Source: Acidovorax radicis N35 (GTDB taxonomy: Bacteria; Pseudomonadota; Gammaproteobacteria; Burkholderiales; Burkholderiaceae_C). From it: 64,000 nt of DNA. Below, piece by piece: positions 10,880-20,058 of the stretch. The notes under the pieces are model-generated. The model was not told the origin of the DNA. It ran no database searches and saw only the letters and a list, made by a program, of their open reading frames with translations. How positions within the stretch are numbered: the stretch's first letter is position 1; every line of letters begins with the position of its first letter. Both the position numbers and the translations under genes were made by a program. The stretch is taken from NCBI RefSeq assembly GCF_000204195.1, contig NZ_AFBG01000018.1, positions 1 through 64,000 of the forward strand, written 5' to 3'.

Positions 10880-12322
10880 ATGAATAAACCCTCCACCCGC
10901 GCCGCGCGCGCCCAAAGCGCGGCTTCCGCTGCGCCAGCGCCTGCCACCTCCCGCACCCCTGACAACGGCTTCAGCTACAGCCGCGCGTTCTTTGAAGACC
11001 TGGTGGACCGCGCCCTGGCCCATGCCAAAAAGCTCGGCGCCACCGACGCAGGCGCCGAGGCGTCCGAGGGCTGCGGCCTGTCGGTCAGCGTGCGCAAGGG
11101 CGAGCTGGAGAACGTGGAGCGCAACCGCGACAAATCCCTGGGCGTGACGGTCTACCTCGGCAACCGCCGTGGCAATGCCAGCACTTCCGATTTCTCCAAC
11201 AAGGCCATCGAGCAGACCGTGCAGGCCGCGTACGACATCGCCCGCTTCACGGCCGAAGATCCCGTGGCGGGTTTGCCCGATGCCGATGACATCGCCCCTG
11301 CGGACACACACCGTGACCTAGATCTGTTCCACCCCTGGGCCATCACGAGCGAAGAGGCCGCTGAAATCGCCAAGGCCTGCGAGGCCGCCGCGCTCAAGAC
11401 CCACCGCCGGATCACCAACAGCGAAGGTGCGGGTGTGTCGGCGCAGCAAAGCCATTTCTTCAGCGCCCACACGCGCGGCTTTCGCGGCGGCTATGCCAGC
11501 TCGCGCCACAGCTTTTCGGTGGCGCCCATCGCATCGCTGCCCGGCCGCAATGCCGAGATGCAGCGCGATGCCTGGTACAGCTCCATGCGCGATGCCACTG
11601 AACTGGCATCGCCCGAGGCCGTGGGCCGCTACGCCGCGCAGCGCGCGTTGAGCCGTCTCGGATCACGCAAGATCCCCACCACCCAATGTCCCGTGCTGTT
11701 CGAATCCACCCTGGCCGCTGGCCTGCTGGGCGGTTTTGTGCAAGCCGTCAGCGGTGGCTCGCTGTACCGAAAGAGCAGCTTCCTGCTCGACTCGCTGGGC
11801 AAGATGGTCTTCCCCAAGCACATCGACATTCTCGAAGACCCGTTTGTGCTGCGCGGCAAGGGCAGTTCGCCGTTTGACGAAGAAGGCGTGCGCGTGGCGC
11901 CGCGCAAGGTGGTGCAGGGCGGCCGTGTGCAGGGCTACTTCCTGTCGAGCTACTCGGCCCGCAAGCTGGGCATGAAGACCACGGGCAACGCCGGGGGCTC
12001 GCACAACCTGACCATGACTTCGCGCCTGACGCAGAGCGGTGACAACCTGGACGCCATGCTGCAAAAGCTGGGCACGGGCCTGTTTGTGGTGGAGTTGATG
12101 GGCCAGGGCGTGAACTACGTGACGGGCGACTACTCGCGCGGTGCGAGTGGCTTCTGGGTCGAGAACGGCAAGATTGCCTACCCGGTGCACGAGATCACCA
12201 TCGCAGGCAACCTCAAGGACATGCTCAAGGGCATCGAAGCCGTGGGCGCCGATGCCTACAACTACGGTGCCAAGACGGTAGGGTCGATCCTGGTGAACCG
12301 CATGAAGGTGGCGGGGAGCTGA
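10880..12322 (+). CDS. pmbA: Metalloprotease PmbA (TldE)
   Basis: About 480 aa from the ATG at 10880 (MNKPSTRAARAQS), chosen because upstream in-frame sequence overlaps darP. U62 peptidase family: ETVELP-like SVSVRKGELENVERNRDKSL near the N-terminus, GRRGN-like LGNRRGNAST, and the C-terminal signature NLTMTSR with SRGASGFWVENGKIAYPVHE. With TldD it forms the heterodimeric TldD/E protease that acts on unfolded peptides and modified-peptide precursors. A strong hairpin terminator follows. Confidence 0.93.
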   Translation: MNKPSTRAARAQSAASAAPAPATSRTPDNGFSYSRAFFEDLVDRALAHAKKLGATDAGAEASEGCGLSVSVRKGELENVERNRDKSLGVTVYLGNRRGNASTSDFSNKAIEQTVQAAYDIARFTAEDPVAGLPDADDIAPADTHRDLDLFHPWAITSEEAAEIAKACEAAALKTHRRITNSEGAGVSAQQSHFFSAHTRGFRGGYASSRHSFSVAPIASLPGRNAEMQRDAWYSSMRDATELASPEAVGRYAAQRALSRLGSRKIPTTQCPVLFESTLAAGLLGGFVQAVSGGSLYRKSSFLLDSLGKMVFPKHIDILEDPFVLRGKGSSPFDEEGVRVAPRKVVQGGRVQGYFLSSYSARKLGMKTTGNAGGSHNLTMTSRLTQSGDNLDAMLQKLGTGLFVVELMGQGVNYVTGDYSRGASGFWVENGKIAYPVHEITIAGNLKDMLKGIEAVGADAYNYGAKTVGSILVNRMKVAGS

Positions 12323-12378
12323 CGCTCACAGAGACGGGACGCCGTCGTGTGGAGGCTGGAACGCAAGCCTTCCACCCC

Positions 12379-12420
12379 AAAAGGCCCTTGCCATGGCTGC
12401 CATGGCGAGGGCCTTTTTTT
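12379..12420. terminator. Factor-independent terminator after pmbA
   Basis: AAAAGGCCCT and TGCCATGG pair with CCATGGCG and AGGGCCTTTT around a CTG loop, followed by a run of seven T on the plus strand. The A-run on the left makes it usable from the minus-strand gene ending at 12433 as well. Confidence 0.9.
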
Positions 12421-12432
12421 GTCCGCAAGGTG

Positions 12433-13194
12433 TCAGGCAGTGCTGCCGGGCCGGGCCGCCCAAGTGTCTTTTTTACCGCGCATGCCCACGGGCAGCGCGA
12501 GCCCCACCCGGTGGCGCGACATGGCGTCCCGGGGGGTGAGGTGCGCCAGCATCACGGCGGCCGCATCCGCATAGGGGATGATCATCTGCGGCACCTTCGA
12601 CGCAAACAGCAGCAACATCAGCAGGCTCGGCAGCTTGCCGGCAAAAGCCGGGATGGGCATCGGCAGCTGGTCTGGCGCCATGCGCAGGTTGGCGGTGCCC
12701 AGTGCTGGCTGGTCCACCATCGGCCCGGGGCACAGCAGGCGCCAATCGAGCGACGAGGCGCTCAGGCGCTCGAAGTTTTTCAAGTGCGGCCAATAGGTGT
12801 CGCGGACCTTGGGCAGCTCGACGCCCCGCCGCCCTGTTGGGCCGATGTCCAGCACGGCGGCACCACCGAGAAACCAGCATGTGGGACGCTCGGCCGGGGC
12901 CAAAGATTCAACGCTGGAAACAATCCGGTCCACGAGGTCCACAAAAACCCGCCCTTCGGTGACCAGGCCGGCGCAGTTGATCAGTGCCTCGTGGCCACGG
13001 ATGATGTCCGCCAGGGCGCCGATGGCCACGGTGCCGAGGTCCACCTGGTACACCGTAATGTGTGAACGCATGTCGGGGGGCAGCTTGGCGGGGTTGCGGA
13101 CCAGCACCGACACCTGGTGGCCTGCCGCAACGGCCTGCTGCAGCACGTGGCGGCCCAGGGAGCCCGTGGCTCCGAGAATCAGAAGACGCTTCAT
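12433..13194 (-). CDS. NAD(P)-binding, NmrA/SDR-type protein
   Basis: 253 aa from the ATG at 13194 (MKRLLILGATGSLGRHVLQQ). Rossmann fold with the dinucleotide motif GATGSLGR at residues 8-15 and the NmrA-like second strand VLVRNPAKL. It lacks the YxxxK pair of classical short-chain dehydrogenases, so it belongs to the atypical SDR / NAD(P)H-binding group. Substrate and role are unknown. Single gene facing the pmbA terminator. Confidence 0.8.
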   Translation of the reverse strand: MKRLLILGATGSLGRHVLQQAVAAGHQVSVLVRNPAKLPPDMRSHITVYQVDLGTVAIGALADIIRGHEALINCAGLVTEGRVFVDLVDRIVSSVESLAPAERPTCWFLGGAAVLDIGPTGRRGVELPKVRDTYWPHLKNFERLSASSLDWRLLCPGPMVDQPALGTANLRMAPDQLPMPIPAFAGKLPSLLMLLLFASKVPQMIIPYADAAAVMLAHLTPRDAMSRHRVGLALPVGMRGKKDTWAARPGSTA

Positions 13195-13449
13195 GAGGAA
13201 TCGCGAAGAAGAGAGGAGATGTTGCCTGCCGACGGCCCTATGGTCATCGATGGGTGGTGTGGCGATGATTCCATGCAACCGGTCAAGCGCCAAGGTCTGC
13301 GGGTGTGGCGGATCGGGCAGACGGTGACTTTGTTCACGGGCTGCTGGCTTGAACGAAGAAAAAGGGATCGTGGCCATTCATGGCGTGCTGGGGGCTGTCC
13401 GCCAGAGGGGGGAGGCGCCAAGGGATAGCGTGGATGGAGGCGATATGCT

Positions 13450-14010
13450 TTGCGCATGCCTTCTGTGCCCTCGAAGTCCCCGCCCCTTCGCGAAGCCACT
13501 CGCAATCCGAATCCTGCGCCGAGCGACCCCGTTGCCCCGCAGGACCCCGCCCTCCTGCGCCGCCTGCTGCGCGCCAAGGACCGCATGGACGCCGCGTCGC
13601 ACGAGGCCTGGCCGGTGCAGCGACTGGCCGAGGTCAGCGGCGTGTCGGAGGCGCACTTCGCCCGCTCATTCCGGCAGGCGTTCGGCATTCCGCCCCACCG
13701 CTACCTGCTGACCCGCCGCATCGAGCAGGCCACCACGCTGCTGCGTGATACAGACTTGCCCGTCACCGAGATCGCCTTTGCCACCGGCTGGGAAAGCCTG
13801 GGCACCTTCGGGCGCATCTTTCGCGACATCACGGGGCAGAGCCCCAGTGCGGTACGGCTGGAGGCCCAGGCTACCGCCACGCCCCTGGACCAGGTGCCCG
13901 CCTGTGTGTTGAAAGCCGCACAGCGTCCCGACCTCACCACAGCAGTTTTGGAGAAGCGCCGCCGCCTGGCCCAAGGTACAAACCCGTCATCAGCAACCAA
14001 GGAGATCTGA
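13450..14010 (+). CDS. AraC-family transcriptional regulator
   Basis: About 186 aa. The TTG at 13450 lies nine bases after GGAGG (13436-13440) and the ATG at 13456 two codons later; either may be used. After about 35 variable residues it is essentially the double helix-turn-helix DNA-binding domain alone: WPVQRLAEVSGVSEAHFARS, then PHRYLLTRRIEQATTLLRDT and EIAFATGWESLGTFGRIFRD. No ligand domain precedes it. The stop overlaps the start of the VOC gene (TGATG), so the pair is one unit and the regulator probably controls it. A decayed second copy of this gene lies at 16663-17128. Confidence 0.88.
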   Translation: MRMPSVPSKSPPLREATRNPNPAPSDPVAPQDPALLRRLLRAKDRMDAASHEAWPVQRLAEVSGVSEAHFARSFRQAFGIPPHRYLLTRRIEQATTLLRDTDLPVTEIAFATGWESLGTFGRIFRDITGQSPSAVRLEAQATATPLDQVPACVLKAAQRPDLTTAVLEKRRRLAQGTNPSSATKEI

Positions 14011-14435
14011 TGACGAAGAACCAGGGCATTGGTGTGGTGGGTGTGTATGTGGACGACCAGGACGAAGCGCTTGCGTTCTATGTTGGCAAGCTGGGGTTTC
14101 GTGTGCACACCGACGTGCGCAACGGGCCGTACCGTTGGCTGACGGTGCAGCACCCCGATCAGCCGGACTTTCAGCTGGGGCTGTTCACACCCGGTCCGCC
14201 CATCCACGATGCCGCCACGGCGCAGACGTTGCGCGCCATGGTGGCCAAGGGCGCCATGCCGCCGCTGGTGTTGCATGTGGCGGACTGCCGCGCTGCGTAT
14301 GCCCGGCTGCGCGACCAGGGCGTGGAGTTCACGCAAGAGCCCGTGGACCGGTACGGCAACGTGGATGCGGGTTTTCGTGACCCGGCGGGCAATGGCTGGA
14401 AGATGATCCAGCTCGCCGCCGGAGATGCGCAATGA
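14010..14435 (+). CDS. VOC-family (glyoxalase/bleomycin-resistance fold) protein
   Basis: 141 aa starting at the ATG overlapping the araC stop, with AAGGAG upstream. One VOC beta-alpha-beta-beta-beta repeat pair: GVVGVYVDDQDEALAFYVGK at the N-terminus and the C-terminal VDRYGNVDAGFRDPAGNGWK with the typical DPxGN motif. VOC proteins are metal-dependent lyases, dioxygenases or binding proteins; the substrate here is unknown. Overlaps the next gene by ATGA. Confidence 0.85.
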   Translation: MTKNQGIGVVGVYVDDQDEALAFYVGKLGFRVHTDVRNGPYRWLTVQHPDQPDFQLGLFTPGPPIHDAATAQTLRAMVAKGAMPPLVLHVADCRAAYARLRDQGVEFTQEPVDRYGNVDAGFRDPAGNGWKMIQLAAGDAQ

Positions 14436-14677
14436 GCGCCGGCGTGGGCATTCGGCGCCTTCACCGCTGGGTGTCGATGGCGTTCACGCTGGCCGTCGTC
14501 GCCAACTTTGTGGCCCGTGCGCAGGGCTCGGGCAACCCGCCGGATTGGGTGACGTATGCACCCCTGCCGCCACTGGCACTGCTGCTGTTGACGGGGCTGT
14601 ACCTGTTTGTGCAGCCCTATTTGCGGCGGTCTGCGGTGCGGCGTTCTCCCGACGCTCAGGGCTTACCGCCCGCGTGA
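14432..14677 (+). CDS. Small membrane protein, unknown function
   Basis: 81 aa. Its ATG overlaps the VOC stop (ATGA) with GGAG nine bases upstream, so it is translationally coupled. Two membrane helices are visible (VSMAFTLAVVANFVA and PPLALLLLTGLYLFVQPYL), the second ending in a positively charged tail, which predicts both ends in the cytoplasm. I recognise no family; its job is suggested only by the araC-VOC operon. Confidence 0.65.
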   Translation: MSAGVGIRRLHRWVSMAFTLAVVANFVARAQGSGNPPDWVTYAPLPPLALLLLTGLYLFVQPYLRRSAVRRSPDAQGLPPA

Positions 14678-14700
14678 TGGCGGGCGGCGGCGCGCAGCCA

Positions 14701-15588
14701 TTAGTCTGCGAAGACGGCCAGCAGTTGCAGCACGCCCTCCACCGCAGGCGAGGGCGGTGGCTGGTGGCGGTGCGCCACGGCCATGGGGCGCATGAGCGGC
14801 GGCTGCAGGTGACGGACCTGCACGTCGGCGGCGCCTTGCAGGTCCTCCACCTCTTCCAGCGGTAGCAACGCAGCGCACTGGCTGGCCACCGCCAGGCTCT
14901 TGAGCGCGCCGGGGTAGCTCAAGGCCAGGAAGGGGCGAGGGTGGTGGCCCGCCTGACCAAACCAGTTGGCAATCAGCCCATGCATCTGTGTGGCGGGCGC
15001 AAACGATGCCCAGCGGCGGCTGGCCAGCCAGTCAGGGGTCACGAACTCGGGCGCCTCCCACGCTGCGGGCAGCAGGGCCACCATGGGGTCGTTGCGCCAG
15101 GGGGCCTGTCGTACCTCGGCCAACGGCGGTTGCGGGCTGGCGACAATGGCAATGTCGAGCGTGCCCGCCTTGAGCCGCTGCATCGAATCGGCAGAGCCCA
15201 CGGCCTCCAGACGGATCTCCACACCGGGGCAGCGTGCCGCCAGCGCCTCCAGCATGCGCGGCAGCAGCTGCGTGCTGACACCCGCCGATACCCCCACGCG
15301 CACGATGCCTTCGCGCCCCGAGGCGCGGCGGCGCACGCGCTCCATCAGGTCATCGCAAGCGAGCAGCAGCTGGCGTCCTTCCTGCACCAGCACCTCGCCG
15401 GCGGGGGTCAGCTCGGCCTGCCGCCGGCCCCGCACCACCAGGTCGGCCTGCAGGCGGGATTCCAGCTCCTTGATGTGCAGGCTGATGGTGGGTGGCGCCA
15501 GGTGCAGCGCCTGCGCGGCCGCTGCAAAGTTGCCCAGGTCGGCAATGGCGATCAGCGTCTGCAGGTGGTCCAGGTTGAAGTTGCGCAT
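14701..15588 (-). CDS. LysR-family transcriptional regulator
   Basis: 295 aa. N-terminal winged helix-turn-helix (LDHLQTLIAIADLGNFAAAA to LHLAPPTISLHIKELESRL) followed by the two-lobe effector domain (VRVGVSAGVSTQLLPRMLEA). It converges with the araC-VOC operon and faces an otherwise empty 447-base interval, so a divergent target is not obvious; the glyoxalase gene at 16036 is the nearest gene in that direction. Effector unknown. Confidence 0.9.
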   Translation of the reverse strand: MRNFNLDHLQTLIAIADLGNFAAAAQALHLAPPTISLHIKELESRLQADLVVRGRRQAELTPAGEVLVQEGRQLLLACDDLMERVRRRASGREGIVRVGVSAGVSTQLLPRMLEALAARCPGVEIRLEAVGSADSMQRLKAGTLDIAIVASPQPPLAEVRQAPWRNDPMVALLPAAWEAPEFVTPDWLASRRWASFAPATQMHGLIANWFGQAGHHPRPFLALSYPGALKSLAVASQCAALLPLEEVEDLQGAADVQVRHLQPPLMRPMAVAHRHQPPPSPAVEGVLQLLAVFAD

Positions 15589-16035
15589 CAGTTTTTATGA
15601 ATTGAGGCTTCATTGAATTCAACTTTACAGATGGTAAGCCAAGCCCGAGCATGCGGGCCATGTTGCATTCCCCCCGTTTGAACCCTCGTACTTCCGATGA
15701 CGTCACGGCCCATTCGCCCGCAGACGCTGTGCCGAAGGCACCCCCCACCTCGGCAGGACAGGGCCGCTGGCTTCGGCGCGCACGCATCGTCTGCCAGCGG
15801 CGGCTGGCGGCGCTGGGCGCCGCCCTGGCGCGGGCTGAAAAACACATCACCGAGAACTTCAGGGTGCCACCCCATGGGGGGTGATGGAGGCGCGCATCTG
15901 CACTGTCTGCACTGGTGCTGCCGTGGGGATCGGCCTACACTGCAAAACCGGTCGGACGGCCTTGGACCGGAGCCTGGTGCCCACCAGGAGGCGCTAAGAC
16001 CGAATGCAGGGCCGGATTGAGCGAAAGGACTTTGT
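15589..16035. other. Intergenic interval with no convincing gene
   Basis: 447 bases between the LysR gene and a VOC gene. An open frame at 15651-15884 (77 codons, plus) has no signal peptide, membrane segment or recognisable motif and I do not call it. A perfect palindrome TTGAATTCAA lies at 15613-15622, about 25 bases upstream of the LysR start, and could be an autoregulatory site. AAAGGA at 16024-16029 is the ribosome-binding site of the VOC gene. Confidence 0.5.
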
Positions 16036-16422
16036 ATGTTGTCCGATTCCTCCGTAACCACCATGCTGCCGGTGATGGACATGGACCGCGCCCGTGCCTT
16101 CTACGAGGGTTGCCTGGGGCTGAAGCCCGGCGGGTTCCGGTCCGATGGCAAGTTCATCTATGCGGTAGGTGGCAGCACACTGGCGCTGTTCCCCAAGCCG
16201 GAAGGTACCAAGGCCGACCACACGGCCATCAGTTTCCAGGTGGCAGACATAGCGGCCACCATCGACGCGCTGAAACGCGCGAAGGTGGTCTTTGAGGACT
16301 ACGATTTCCCCGGCCTCAAGACCGTGAATCACGTGTGCGTTCTCGGGGCCGAGAAGGCGGCGTGGTTCAAGGACACCGAGGGCAACTACCTCTGCCTCCA
16401 CGAGGATATAGCGTCGGCTTGA
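16036..16422 (+). CDS. VOC-family protein (glyoxalase-like)
   Basis: 128 aa from an ATG preceded by AAAGGA. Single VOC domain: MLPVMDMDRARAFYEGCLGL at the N-terminus, HTAISFQVADIAATIDALKR in the middle and WFKDTEGNYLCLHE at the end, the last carrying the usual metal-ligand glutamate. Substrate unknown. It is only distantly like the VOC protein at 14010, so it is not the partner lost from the decayed araC copy that follows. Confidence 0.82.
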   Translation: MLSDSSVTTMLPVMDMDRARAFYEGCLGLKPGGFRSDGKFIYAVGGSTLALFPKPEGTKADHTAISFQVADIAATIDALKRAKVVFEDYDFPGLKTVNHVCVLGAEKAAWFKDTEGNYLCLHEDIASA

Positions 16423-16662
16423 GAGTACGCTGGTGGCGTCCCTGTGTTGGAGCGCCAGGTCTTTTTGGTTCAACCACCCCTGGGGCACCTTGGCATTGAT
16501 CGTTCCCAGGAGTCCATATGTCTGTTTCCGGGGCGGAGATTCTGGAAGATGTGCTTTTCACCAGCCTTGAAGAAAGCAGAGAAGCTGCTTCCTGTCTGTG
16601 CTTCATTCATCGACCTTCATACCCAGCCTCTTGGTTCGCAAGAAATCGGGGCGCCACAATCC

Positions 16663-17161
16663 CCGGCCTTGTTGCGCCGCCTGCTCCGCGCGAAGGACCG
16701 CATGAATGCAACCCAGAACGAGGATTGGTCGGTGCAGCGGCTTGTGCAGGCCACTGGGTGTTACAAGCGCTTGTGCTTGTTCATTTCGCGAGACCTTTAG
16801 CATCCCGCCTCGCCGCTACCTGCTGACACGCCGCATCGAGCAGGCGATGACGCTGCTGGGTGCCACCGTCCTGTCCATCATCGAAATCGCCCATACCAGG
16901 GGCAGGGAAAGCTTGGATATGGGTATCTGCGGCCGTACGCTCCGGTATGTCTTCGGGAAAACCGCGAATACGCTGCAGGCCGATGCCCCGATCGACACGC
17001 GGCTGCTGGGCCTCGTCTCCGCCTGGGTTCTCAAAGCGGCGCAGTACCCAGCCATCACCGCTGCAGTTTCGGAAACGCGTCGCCGCATGTCCGAAGGTGT
17101 AGGCCAGCGTTCAACCAAGGAGATGTAGTGAACCGAGGTATCGGGGTGGTGCGGTTGTGTA
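16663..17161 (+). pseudogene. Decayed second copy of the araC gene plus the first codons of a VOC gene
   Basis: Homologous to the intact pair at 13450-14060. The first part (ALLRRLLRAKDRM, VQRLVQATG) reads in the frame of base 16663, the second part (SIPPRRYLLTRRIEQAMTLL through VLKAAQYPAITAAV) in the next frame, so a single-base frameshift near 16757-16765 splits the helix-turn-helix. Substitutions also replace residues of the second helix-turn-helix (HTRGRESLDMG where the intact copy has FATGWESLGTFG). Just after it, GTG at 17128 starts NRGIGVVRL, matching the start of the VOC protein at 14010 (NQGIGVVGV), and then homology stops. This is a degenerate duplicated operon. Confidence 0.8.
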
Positions 17162-17178
17162 CTTGTTGGAGACTGACC

Positions 17179-17670
17179 CTATTGCAACTTGCGACTGATC
17201 CACAGGCCAGCGACACCGAGCGCCACCACAATCCAGCCCACCGTGTAGCCGCTACTGTTGGCCTCGACGAGTTTGTGTTTGTACGCAGCTGTATCGCGAT
17301 AGTTGATCAATTGGCGGCTAGGCGTGCTGAGGCTGAACACCGCCTTTTCGTCTTTGGGGTCGAATTTGGCAGTCACGGTTTCACCGCTCAGGCCAGTCAG
17401 TACACGCTCGGAATTGGGCTCCCCCACACGCACGGTGACAATGCCCTCGGCACCCTTGATGTCGAGTTCGGTAAAGCGGCTTGCCAGCACGTTCTTTTTG
17501 CTCTTACGTTCAATGACGCGGGCGTTGATCGCCTTGCCGGAAACGGTGCTCAGCTCTGCTTCCGTAGGAACCGTCAGTCGCGAAGGCCGCTTGCGGTTCT
17601 CTGCGTACTCGGCGCCGAGCCAGACGAGGCCGCCAATGATCAACAAAAGAGGAATGGTTTTAAGGCTCAA
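17179..17670 (-). CDS. Membrane protein with two terminal helices, unknown function
   Basis: 163 aa. One helix at the very N-terminus (TIPLLLIIGGLVWLGAEY) and one at the C-terminus (YTVGWIVVALGVAGLWIS), with about 115 polar, beta-rich residues between them that contain no cysteines or known motif. The layout predicts a loop on one side of the inner membrane anchored at both ends. No family recognised. It sits between the decayed araC copy and the dehydrogenase gene, on the same strand as the latter but about 100 bases downstream. Confidence 0.7.
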   Translation of the reverse strand: MSLKTIPLLLIIGGLVWLGAEYAENRKRPSRLTVPTEAELSTVSGKAINARVIERKSKKNVLASRFTELDIKGAEGIVTVRVGEPNSERVLTGLSGETVTAKFDPKDEKAVFSLSTPSRQLINYRDTAAYKHKLVEANSSGYTVGWIVVALGVAGLWISRKLQ

Positions 17671-17771
17671 AGCAACTCTCCTGGCAGGTGTTGGAATGGA
17701 GGCCCATAGTCTGCCATCGGATACGCGGAGCGCTCTCTTGAGCGTCTGGCCTTTCAGAAACAGGGCGGCGT

Positions 17772-18869
17772 TCAGTGGCGCCCAACCAACGCTGCGACCG
17801 CCTGTCCCACCTGCGTGGTGCTGGCCGCTCCCCCCAGGTCCGGCGTGCGCGGCCCGCTCTTGAGGGTGTCTTCAATCGCCGCCACGATGGCATCGTGCGC
17901 CAACCTGCCCGCCCCCTGGCCCTGGGTGAGGAAGTCCAGCATCAGCGCGCCGGACCAGATCATGGCAATCGGGTTGGCGATGTTCTTGCCGTAGATGTCC
18001 GGCGCCGAGCCATGCACGGGCTCGAACAGGCTGGGGAAGTGGCGCTCGGGGTTCAGGTTGGCCGAGGGGGCCAGGCCAATGGTGCCGGTGGTGGCCGGAC
18101 CCAGGTCCGAGAGGATGTCGCCAAACAGGTTGGTGGCGGCCACCACGTCAAAACGGCCGGGCTGCAGCACAAAGCGCGCGGTGAGGATGTCGATGTGCTG
18201 CTTGTCCAGCGTGACCTCGGGGTAGTCCTGGGCCACATCGTCCGCCCTCTTATCCCACCAGGGCATGCTGATGGCGATGCCGTTGCTCTTGGTGGCCAGG
18301 GTCACGTGCTTCTTGGGGCGGCTCTGGGCCAGGTCGAAGGAGAACTTCAAGAGGCGGTTGGCACCGTGGCGCGAGTAGACCGACTCCTGGATCACGATCT
18401 CGCGGTCGGTGCCCTCGTACATGATGCCGCCCAGGGACGTGTACTCGCCCTCGGTGTTCTCGCGCACCACGTAGTAGTCGATGTCACCGGGCTTGCGGCC
18501 GGCCAGGGGGCAGGGCACGCCCTCGAACAGGCGCACGGGGCGCAGGTTGATGTACTGGTCGAACTCGCGGCGGAACTTGAGGAGAGACCCCCACAGGGAG
18601 ATGTGGTCCGGCACGGTGGCAGGCCAGCCGACAGCGCCAAAGAAGATGGCGTCCATGCCCGAGAGCTGCGCCTTCCAGTCGTCGGGCATCATCTGGCCGT
18701 GGGTGGCGTAGTAGTCGCAGCTGGCCCATTCGAAGGTGTGGCATTCGAGTTCGAAGCCAAAGCGTGCTGCGGCGGCTTGCACCACGCGCAGGCCTTCGGG
18801 CATCACTTCCTTGCCTATGCCGTCTCCGGCGATCAGGGCAATCTGGTACTTTTTCTGCTGCTGGGTCAC
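17772..18869 (-). CDS. Tartrate / D-malate dehydrogenase (isopropylmalate dehydrogenase family)
   Basis: 365 aa. Beta-decarboxylating dehydrogenase: IALIAGDGIGKEVMPEGLRV, the signature NLFGDILSDLGPATTGTIGL, metal-binding aspartates within that stretch, and HGSAPDIYGKNIANPIAMI. Retention of YYVVRENTEGEYTSLGG and the overall length fit the TtuC/DmlA group, which oxidises tartrate or D-malate with NAD, rather than LeuB. A LysR gene of the DmlR type is divergent with 118 bases between starts, the arrangement found for dmlA/dmlR, so induction by the substrate is likely. TtuC and DmlA cannot be separated by eye. Confidence 0.88.
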   Translation of the reverse strand: MTQQQKKYQIALIAGDGIGKEVMPEGLRVVQAAAARFGFELECHTFEWASCDYYATHGQMMPDDWKAQLSGMDAIFFGAVGWPATVPDHISLWGSLLKFRREFDQYINLRPVRLFEGVPCPLAGRKPGDIDYYVVRENTEGEYTSLGGIMYEGTDREIVIQESVYSRHGANRLLKFSFDLAQSRPKKHVTLATKSNGIAISMPWWDKRADDVAQDYPEVTLDKQHIDILTARFVLQPGRFDVVAATNLFGDILSDLGPATTGTIGLAPSANLNPERHFPSLFEPVHGSAPDIYGKNIANPIAMIWSGALMLDFLTQGQGAGRLAHDAIVAAIEDTLKSGPRTPDLGGAASTTQVGQAVAALVGRH

Positions 18870-18987
18870 TGGGTAGGTCCTTCCGGGAGGGGTGGGCTGA
18901 AAAGGATTTTCGGCCTCAATGGTGTGATTGTTTCAAACGCCAGCGAAAACTACAATCTGGCAACTGTGGCTTCATTCTTCACGAATT

Positions 18988-19935
18988 GTGCATAAACATC
19001 CCGCCGCTGAGGACCTGCGCGTTTTTACGGCGGTGGTGCGCAAGTCCAGCTTTGGGGGTGCCGCCACCGAGCTGGGCACATCCCCCGCCTATGTGAGCAA
19101 GCGCATCCGCCTGCTGGAGCAGGATCTGCAGGTCAAGCTGCTGCACCGCACCACGCGGCGGGTGGCGGTGACGGAGGAGGGTGAGCGTGTCTTCCATTGG
19201 GCACAGCGCATCCTCGACGACATGGAGCAGCTGCTGCAGGAGGTGGCCGTCACGCGCAGTGAGCCGCGCGGGCTGCTGCGCGTGAGCAGCAGCTTTGGTT
19301 TTGGGCGGCAGATCGTGGCGCCTGCGGTGTCGCGCCTGGTGGAGCGGCATCCGGGCCTACAGGTCCGGCTCGAAGTGTTCGACCGGCTGGTGGACGTGGC
19401 GGGCGAAGGGTTTGACCTGGACGTGCGTGTGGGCGACGAGATTGCCCCACACCTGATCGCACGCCGCCTGGCCGACAACCACCGTGTGTTGTGCGCGGCG
19501 CCCGCCTACCTGGCGCGCAAAGGCATGCCCCGTGTGGTGGCCGATCTGGCCGCACACGACTGCCTGGTGATCAAGGAGCGCGACCACCCGTTTGGCGTGT
19601 GGCGCCTGCGCAGCGGCGCGCAGGAAGAGTCGGTGAAAGTGCGTGGCCCGCTGTCGGCCAACAACGGCGAGATGGCCGTGCAGTGGGCGGTGGATGGGCG
19701 TGGCGTGGTGCTGCGCTCGCTGTGGGATGTGGGTGCGCACCTGCAGGCCGGGCGCCTGGTGCAGGTGCTGCCGCAGTGGCAGCAGGAGGCCAATGTGTGG
19801 GCCGTGTACCCCACACGGCTGGAGCGGTCGGCGAAGGTGCGCGTCTGCGTGGAGTTTCTGCAGGAGCACTTTAGCGCTGGGGGGATGGCTCCGGCGGCGG
19901 GAAGTGACGGCGCCAGTGAAAACGGTGCGGTTTGA
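18988..19935 (+). CDS. LysR-family regulator (DmlR-like)
   Basis: About 315 aa from the GTG at 18988 (VHKHPAAEDLRVF), the usual LysR beginning; the frame is open to a TTG at 18928 and no clear ribosome-binding site decides between them. Winged helix-turn-helix: DLRVFTAVVRKSSFGGAATE and SPAYVSKRIRLLEQDLQVKL, with the effector domain beginning LRVSSSFGFGRQIVAPAVS. It is divergent from the tartrate/D-malate dehydrogenase gene and is presumably its activator. Confidence 0.88.
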   Translation: MHKHPAAEDLRVFTAVVRKSSFGGAATELGTSPAYVSKRIRLLEQDLQVKLLHRTTRRVAVTEEGERVFHWAQRILDDMEQLLQEVAVTRSEPRGLLRVSSSFGFGRQIVAPAVSRLVERHPGLQVRLEVFDRLVDVAGEGFDLDVRVGDEIAPHLIARRLADNHRVLCAAPAYLARKGMPRVVADLAAHDCLVIKERDHPFGVWRLRSGAQEESVKVRGPLSANNGEMAVQWAVDGRGVVLRSLWDVGAHLQAGRLVQVLPQWQQEANVWAVYPTRLERSAKVRVCVEFLQEHFSAGGMAPAAGSDGASENGAV

Positions 19936-19990
19936 AGTAAAAATAGCCGCCAGCGCTTATCTGGTAAGCGCAAGCAGCTATCAAAATGAT
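19936..19990. repeat. AGCGCTT bipartite repeat, copy R3
   Basis: Starts one base after the LysR stop. AGCGCTTATCTG and GTAAGCG form the GC palindrome, with AAAATAG on the left and AGCAGCTAT on the right as the outer complementary parts. Confidence 0.75.
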
Positions 19991-20058
19991 ATTGACCGCC
20001 ACGCAGGCCGCCGCGCGGCCCACCGTGTGGCGTTATCGAGGTTCTGGCCGTCGGTGGA

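Noticed and set aside
15651..15884. Possible small plus-strand gene of 77 codons
   Set aside because: No ribosome-binding site, family motif, signal peptide or operon context. Open frames of this size are common by chance at this GC content.
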